From contig NZ_KB849283.1 in NCBI RefSeq assembly GCF_000368145.1, positions 372,001 through 436,000 of the forward strand: 64,000 bases of DNA, in the 5' to 3' direction. The stretch is from Acinetobacter guillouiae CIP 63.46 (GTDB lineage: Bacteria; Pseudomonadota; Gammaproteobacteria; Pseudomonadales; Moraxellaceae). Of the stretch, positions 60,230 through 64,000 are shown piece after piece. The stretch's first letter is position 1. Every line of letters starts with the position of its first letter. The translations under genes and the position numbers were made by a program. The notes beneath the pieces were generated by a model, which saw nothing but the letters and a program-made list of their open reading frames with translations, was not told the origin of the DNA and made no database searches.

Positions 60230-60658
60230 TTAAATAATTCTAGAAATCAAAATCATTAAAACCAGATATTGTATCAATAATAAAGCAATTTGAAGTTTTA
60301 AAAGTTTAAAACATCCTGCAAAACGCTGTGACCAATCACGTCCTGCTTTGGATGCAGGCATCAATTTCATACTCATTAGAGTTTGATCAAATTGTAGGGT
60401 TAAGTTTTCAATAGATTCAGTTTGGGATTCACGTGCAATCATTTTAATGAGTTGAGCATCAAACTTAACTCGAAATGAGAGATAGTGATGAAGCCCAGAT
60501 AATAACAATGTAATGACAATGAACGTCCAGAACTCAATGGATTGCCAGCCTTTGAACAGGATGGCAAAAATAGATAAGGCAAAAGCCAAATAACCTGAAA
60601 GCAATATAGCTGTGGTTGCTGATAACAGTTGCGCAACCACATAAAAATTCATTTTCAT
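60230..60658 (-). CDS. small membrane protein coupled to the PAP2-phosphatase gene
   Basis: A 142-residue protein with three hydrophobic helices: about 5-33 (VVAQLLSATTAILLSGYLAF), 40-58 (FWTFIVITLLLSGLHHYL) and 118-140 (IALLLIQYLVLMILISRII), with a polar, charged loop of about 55 residues between the last two. I do not recognise the family, and no CDP-alcohol phosphotransferase motif is present. Its ATG overlaps the stop of the preceding gene (ATGA at 60655-60658), so expression is coupled. It probably acts with the lipid enzymes, but its job is unknown. Confidence 0.75.
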   Translation of the reverse strand: MKMNFYVVAQLLSATTAILLSGYLAFALSIFAILFKGWQSIEFWTFIVITLLLSGLHHYLSFRVKFDAQLIKMIARESQTESIENLTLQFDQTLMSMKLMPASKAGRDWSQRFAGCFKLLKLQIALLLIQYLVLMILISRII

Positions 60659-62484
60659 GGCACTAAACCTTTCAGTTTTAGATGGTAAATTTCTAATTCT
60701 TCCAGTTGGGCTTGTTTTAATACCACCCAAGGGCGAGCTTTACGAATAATGCTTACCATTTCATCAATATTGGCATCTTGGTTTTGTTGAATCAGCCAAG
60801 CAGTGAGTACAGCGCTACTTCTTGAATAACCTAAGGCACAAAAAATCAGAATATTTTGGGTAGAGCTATGTTCAAGCTTCGACATCAAATCATTTAATCG
60901 TGCTACGGCAAACTCAAGCTGATTGGCTTGTAATGGAATCAAATCTAGACTGAGATATTGCTGATATGCCATTGCATGATTTAGGGGTAACTCAGCAACA
61001 CAATCAAATATTGCATTGTATTGGTGGTGATCTTGTTGTACTGGAATTCTTCCAATATAGATTTTTTTAAGTTCATGTTGAATGATAAAAGAATCTTCGG
61101 GATGCTTTTTGGTCCAAATACGACTATTAAGCCAAGCAAAGATTAAATAAGGCGCAAGCAGTATTTGCGCAGCAACAGTCATTTTACCATTTTCTTGTTT
61201 TTGAAAAAAATGTGGACGCACAAAACTATAGCTATGTGCAACGATAAATAGGCTCACAGCAGGGTAAATTAGCCACAATCCCCAAGGTCTAAACTCGTAG
61301 GCTAAGATAAAGAAAATCACTGAGCCACAAAGGTAATAACTACCAAGCTTTAAATGTTTTGCTGTTAACAGTTGCAGTCCATCTTTTCTAAATGGGGATT
61401 TTACTGAAATTGGAAATAACCATAAGCATAAAGCGCCAACCAGTATTCCAGTGGGAAGGTCAATAAAATGATGCTGCCATGTCGTGAGTACAGAAATTCC
61501 AATCAGCACACACCAAAAATCGACCACATATTTCCATGCCCCAGATACATGGCGACGATAGAAATCCCAAAGAATCATCAGCAAAACAATATGTAATGAG
61601 GGCGCTTGATTAAAGGGCTTATCAAAGCCCATGAGGACATCAAACCATAGACCGAAAAAACCATCTAAAGGTGGACGTTCAAAACTAAACTTTAAAGGGA
61701 ACAGTAAGAAGCAACTAATCGAAATGACTTGCGCTAAAAATAGCCTAAGCGCTTGTTGTTTAAGCTCAAATTTGTTCCAACAAAGTAATAAGGAGAGGCC
61801 ATAAAACAGGTCAATTGACCAATACGGCACAATCGTCCAAGCCCAAAGTGGAATATGCTTTTCCCAAGCAAAGACAATACTTGGAACATCACTAAGACCT
61901 GATGCATATTGATTTGCAAAGCCATAAGTGAGGAAAAAGAAAGGCGCAAGAAAAACTAAGCAAAGTACGCCCCATTTCCAAGTCCCAGTTTCTTTGATTA
62001 GATTATTGCTCATAAAATTTTTATTAAGTTGATAAGGTTGGAGATTTTTAGAATAATCAGAAACAATCTCTGTATCCGTAATGTGTGATTCAGAATCAGA
62101 TAGAGTATTCATTTCAGTTATCGAATGATTTGGTTTTAAAAGTCTTTCCTTAGGTAGATGAACCTCTTGAGAAAGAATATCTTTAATTTCCAAAGCTAAT
62201 TCTACGGTATCTACTTGAATCCAAATCGTAGAAAATGCAAAATCATTTCCTATTGTTATTTTTTCATCACCAATTAAATATGTAAGTTCAATAAAATCTT
62301 CATATGGTTCGAAAGGCGGTTCTGAAATGACCTCAATAGGATAAATTTTTTCTAATACATTTAAAATATGTGTTACACACTCACGCCATTCATAATTATC
62401 ACCATCAAAATCTACATCATAATTCAGACGGAATTGGTTTTTAGGCCAAAGTGGAAATCTACGCATATCTTCAAGTGTGTACAT
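60655..62484 (-). CDS. PAP2 and dual-specificity phosphatase fusion (YnbD-like) with extra N-terminal domain
   Basis: A 609-residue three-part protein. Residues 1 to about 115 form an unrecognised soluble domain (MYTLEDMRRFPLWPKNQFRL, FIELTYLIGDEKITIGNDFA), joined by a polar linker of about 40 residues. Residues about 157-440 are polytopic and contain a PAP2 phosphatase core: QAPSLHIVLL and TWQHHFIDLPTG with the Ser-His and His-Asp motifs. Residues about 460-609 are a dual-specificity phosphatase with Cys549-x5-Arg555 (CALGYSRSS). The last two parts match E. coli YnbD; the N-terminal domain does not belong to it, as far as I know. An ATG near 62016 would give the usual start but has no visible ribosome site. 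Confidence 0.85.
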   Translation of the reverse strand: MYTLEDMRRFPLWPKNQFRLNYDVDFDGDNYEWRECVTHILNVLEKIYPIEVISEPPFEPYEDFIELTYLIGDEKITIGNDFAFSTIWIQVDTVELALEIKDILSQEVHLPKERLLKPNHSITEMNTLSDSESHITDTEIVSDYSKNLQPYQLNKNFMSNNLIKETGTWKWGVLCLVFLAPFFFLTYGFANQYASGLSDVPSIVFAWEKHIPLWAWTIVPYWSIDLFYGLSLLLCWNKFELKQQALRLFLAQVISISCFLLFPLKFSFERPPLDGFFGLWFDVLMGFDKPFNQAPSLHIVLLMILWDFYRRHVSGAWKYVVDFWCVLIGISVLTTWQHHFIDLPTGILVGALCLWLFPISVKSPFRKDGLQLLTAKHLKLGSYYLCGSVIFFILAYEFRPWGLWLIYPAVSLFIVAHSYSFVRPHFFQKQENGKMTVAAQILLAPYLIFAWLNSRIWTKKHPEDSFIIQHELKKIYIGRIPVQQDHHQYNAIFDCVAELPLNHAMAYQQYLSLDLIPLQANQLEFAVARLNDLMSKLEHSSTQNILIFCALGYSRSSAVLTAWLIQQNQDANIDEMVSIIRKARPWVVLKQAQLEELEIYHLKLKGLVP

Positions 62485-62556
62485 ATTCTTTAATCCATTT
62501 CTAAGTTAAGTGCGCATCCTTGCACATTTGATTGATCCTAACTTGATTACATGGTG

Positions 62557-64000
62557 TCAAAGTTTCTGTGCGACTGAGACGGTAAATATTCCAAACTCAT
62601 CAATACATTGGTCGACCTTTTTAAAGCCAGCAGCTTCAACAAGTGCGTCCATTTCCGCTTGTGAGCGTAAACGCATTACCCAAGCATCACCTTCACGATG
62701 TGAGGTTAATGCACGCGCAATAAACTCTTGCTGTGGGTGCCAAATTTGACCGGTATAAATCAAGTAACCATCTTTAAGAATTGCTTTACTTAAACCTTCA
62801 AGTGATTGACGTAGCAAATCATTGTCTGCAAATAACTCATATAAACCCGAAACCACGGCAAGTGATGGTTTTGGTTTAACAGAGGCCAAAGACAGTGTAT
62901 CAAATGCATCCGCTTGAACAAATTCAGCAATGTCATTCAGTCCACGTGCTGCAATCATTTGCTGACCAGCTTGTACATTGATATCGCTATAATCACGCAA
63001 TAAAATCGAATCTGGTCGTTTTGGTAATTGAACCACAGCATCTAAAATATAACGTCCATGACCAGATGCAATATCCATGATTCTCAATGGTTTGCGTTTT
63101 TTAATTAGAATATCTGCATATTTCTGAACCAAATGTTCAATGTTTTGTTTACGAACACGGATCCCACGCCAACCAATCGCATTTAAATACTGGCGGTCAA
63201 TGATTTTGCCAATAGGATTGCTACTTTCAGATTGGTTACGATAGACAAAATCTAAAGTACTTCCAGAGTCATAGCCTGTGTCTTCACCAATTTTTAAGCC
63301 TTTAGATAAATGGCTACCAATTTTTAGATTCTTTTTGGTGATTTCCCAAAATGCATTTTTAATTGATTTAGCGGGTAATGGCGAACTGAGATCTTCTGCT
63401 ATAGCGCAACTTGGACCAATTTTGTCCGCATTTAAAACGTCTGGAGCTTGATATTCAACCGCAAAACATTGCTGGATAAATCGGCGTATTTTCTCTGTTG
63501 CTATATGGCGATCTTTTTCACCTAAAGTATCGTGAAAGAAGCCATCTAAAATATGTAATTCTTTTTTAGGATGCGGAAGCTTTTGGTAAAACTCACGTTG
63601 CGGTTTTTGAAAAACCACAAAATCTGAACCTGAGCATAACACTTGAGTTGGTACAAAGATGTTTTGTGAATCGGCAACAATTCGCTTAGAGGCATCATAG
63701 AGCCCAAGCAACATTCTCACCGAAATGGCTTTAGCAATTTTAGGATCGGTATCATAGCTTTGGGCACGTTCTTCATCATGGGTCAGCATTTTGGCTTTAA
63801 CATAACTTTGGATGAAAAAATTACCGCGAATTTTTTCCATGACTCTTAAACTAGGTTCGGCAAATGGCACATAAAGCTTAATATCAAAAGCAGGGGAAGC
63901 GAGGCACAAGGCGCGAATTTTAGGCGCATAATCATGTACCCATGTTGCGGCTAATACAGCACCCACACTTTGTGCAACCACAGCAATATTCTTGACGTCG
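62557..64000 (-). CDS. bifunctional alpha/beta hydrolase and class I methyltransferase (YnbC-like), 5' end outside window
   Basis: The frame runs off the right edge; the N-terminus of the hydrolase domain is missing. Visible parts: the nucleophile elbow VAQSVGAV at the window edge, the acid and His regions (CSGSDFVVF; GFFHDTLGE), then a linker of about 80 residues, and a C-terminal class I methyltransferase with SAM motif IMDIASGHGRYILDAVVQLP, LLRDYSDINVQAGQQMIAAR and FVQADAFDTLSL. This hydrolase-methyltransferase fusion is the layout of E. coli YnbC. It lies 72 bp upstream of the YnbD-like gene on the same strand, so the two are probably co-transcribed. Substrate unknown, likely a lipid. Confidence 0.88.
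   Translation of the reverse strand, partial: DVKNIAVVAQSVGAVLAATWVHDYAPKIRALCLASPAFDIKLYVPFAEPSLRVMEKIRGNFFIQSYVKAKMLTHDEERAQSYDTDPKIAKAISVRMLLGLYDASKRIVADSQNIFVPTQVLCSGSDFVVFQKPQREFYQKLPHPKKELHILDGFFHDTLGEKDRHIATEKIRRFIQQCFAVEYQAPDVLNADKIGPSCAIAEDLSSPLPAKSIKNAFWEITKKNLKIGSHLSKGLKIGEDTGYDSGSTLDFVYRNQSESSNPIGKIIDRQYLNAIGWRGIRVRKQNIEHLVQKYADILIKKRKPLRIMDIASGHGRYILDAVVQLPKRPDSILLRDYSDINVQAGQQMIAARGLNDIAEFVQADAFDTLSLASVKPKPSLAVVSGLYELFADNDLLRQSLEGLSKAILKDGYLIYTGQIWHPQQEFIARALTSHREGDAWVMRLRSQAEMDALVEAAGFKKVDQCIDEFGIFTVSVAQKL

Noticed and set aside
60230-60658. CDP-alcohol phosphatidyltransferase (YnbA) in the lipid cluster
   Set aside because: The 142-residue protein lacks the DGx2AR...D motif and is too short.

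Overview
The window looks like chromosomal DNA of an Acinetobacter species. It is AT-rich, with a benM-benK-benP / benABCDE block, a DcaP-type porin, a DUF5339 lipoprotein, and the pyrG-kdsA-eno-ftsB-ispD housekeeping string typical of that genus. I cannot name the species. No tRNA, rRNA, CRISPR array or prophage was seen.

Layout. 1-6 kb: the end of a DUF4349 membrane protein, a zinc-less class III-like sirtuin, a PcfJ-like and a Sel1-repeat protein of unknown role, and a small secreted protein. 6-8 kb: an MHS-family symporter and an orphan C-terminal protein fragment. 8-18.7 kb: benzoate catabolism. catA-benABC-benD-benE reads leftward; benM, benK and a DcaP-like porin read rightward. Together they cover outer-membrane entry, inner-membrane uptake, dioxygenation, diol dehydrogenation and ortho ring cleavage. 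18.7-24 kb: a PadR regulator and hydrolase divergent from a fadH-type 2,4-dienoyl-CoA reductase, with twin palindromic operators, then a nonsense-split YheT-like hydrolase. 24-27 kb: a LysR regulator divergent from aspA, and a lipoprotein.

27.5-34 kb: core genes pyrG, kdsA, eno, ftsB, ispD and rodA. 34.3-35.7 kb: an IS4-family insertion sequence lying inside a palindromic intergenic repeat. 36-41 kb: two D-amino-acid dehydrogenase paralogues. The first is followed by an unknown gene and a nonsense-split ankyrin gene; the second is preceded by a tandem glycine riboswitch. 41-50 kb: nfsB-like nitroreductase, lpxH, ppiB, glnS, ppnP, a LysR / aldo-keto reductase pair, an AHSA1-like protein, an LRAT-domain protein, a phosphodiester glycosidase and a DUF5339 lipoprotein. 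50-57.5 kb: FadL porin divergent from a TetR regulator and methyltransferase, then plsB, cysK and a lytic transglycosylase.

57.6-64 kb: a leftward lipid-envelope cluster resembling E. coli ynbBCD. It encodes a hydrolase/methyltransferase (cut by the window end), a PAP2 + dual-specificity phosphatase carrying an unusual extra N-terminal domain, a small membrane protein, a PlsC-like acyltransferase, a CDP-diacylglycerol synthase homologue and a lipoprotein. The best candidates for new biology are this cluster with its fusion, the glycine-riboswitch-controlled dehydrogenase, the benzoate regulatory sites and the twin PadR operators.
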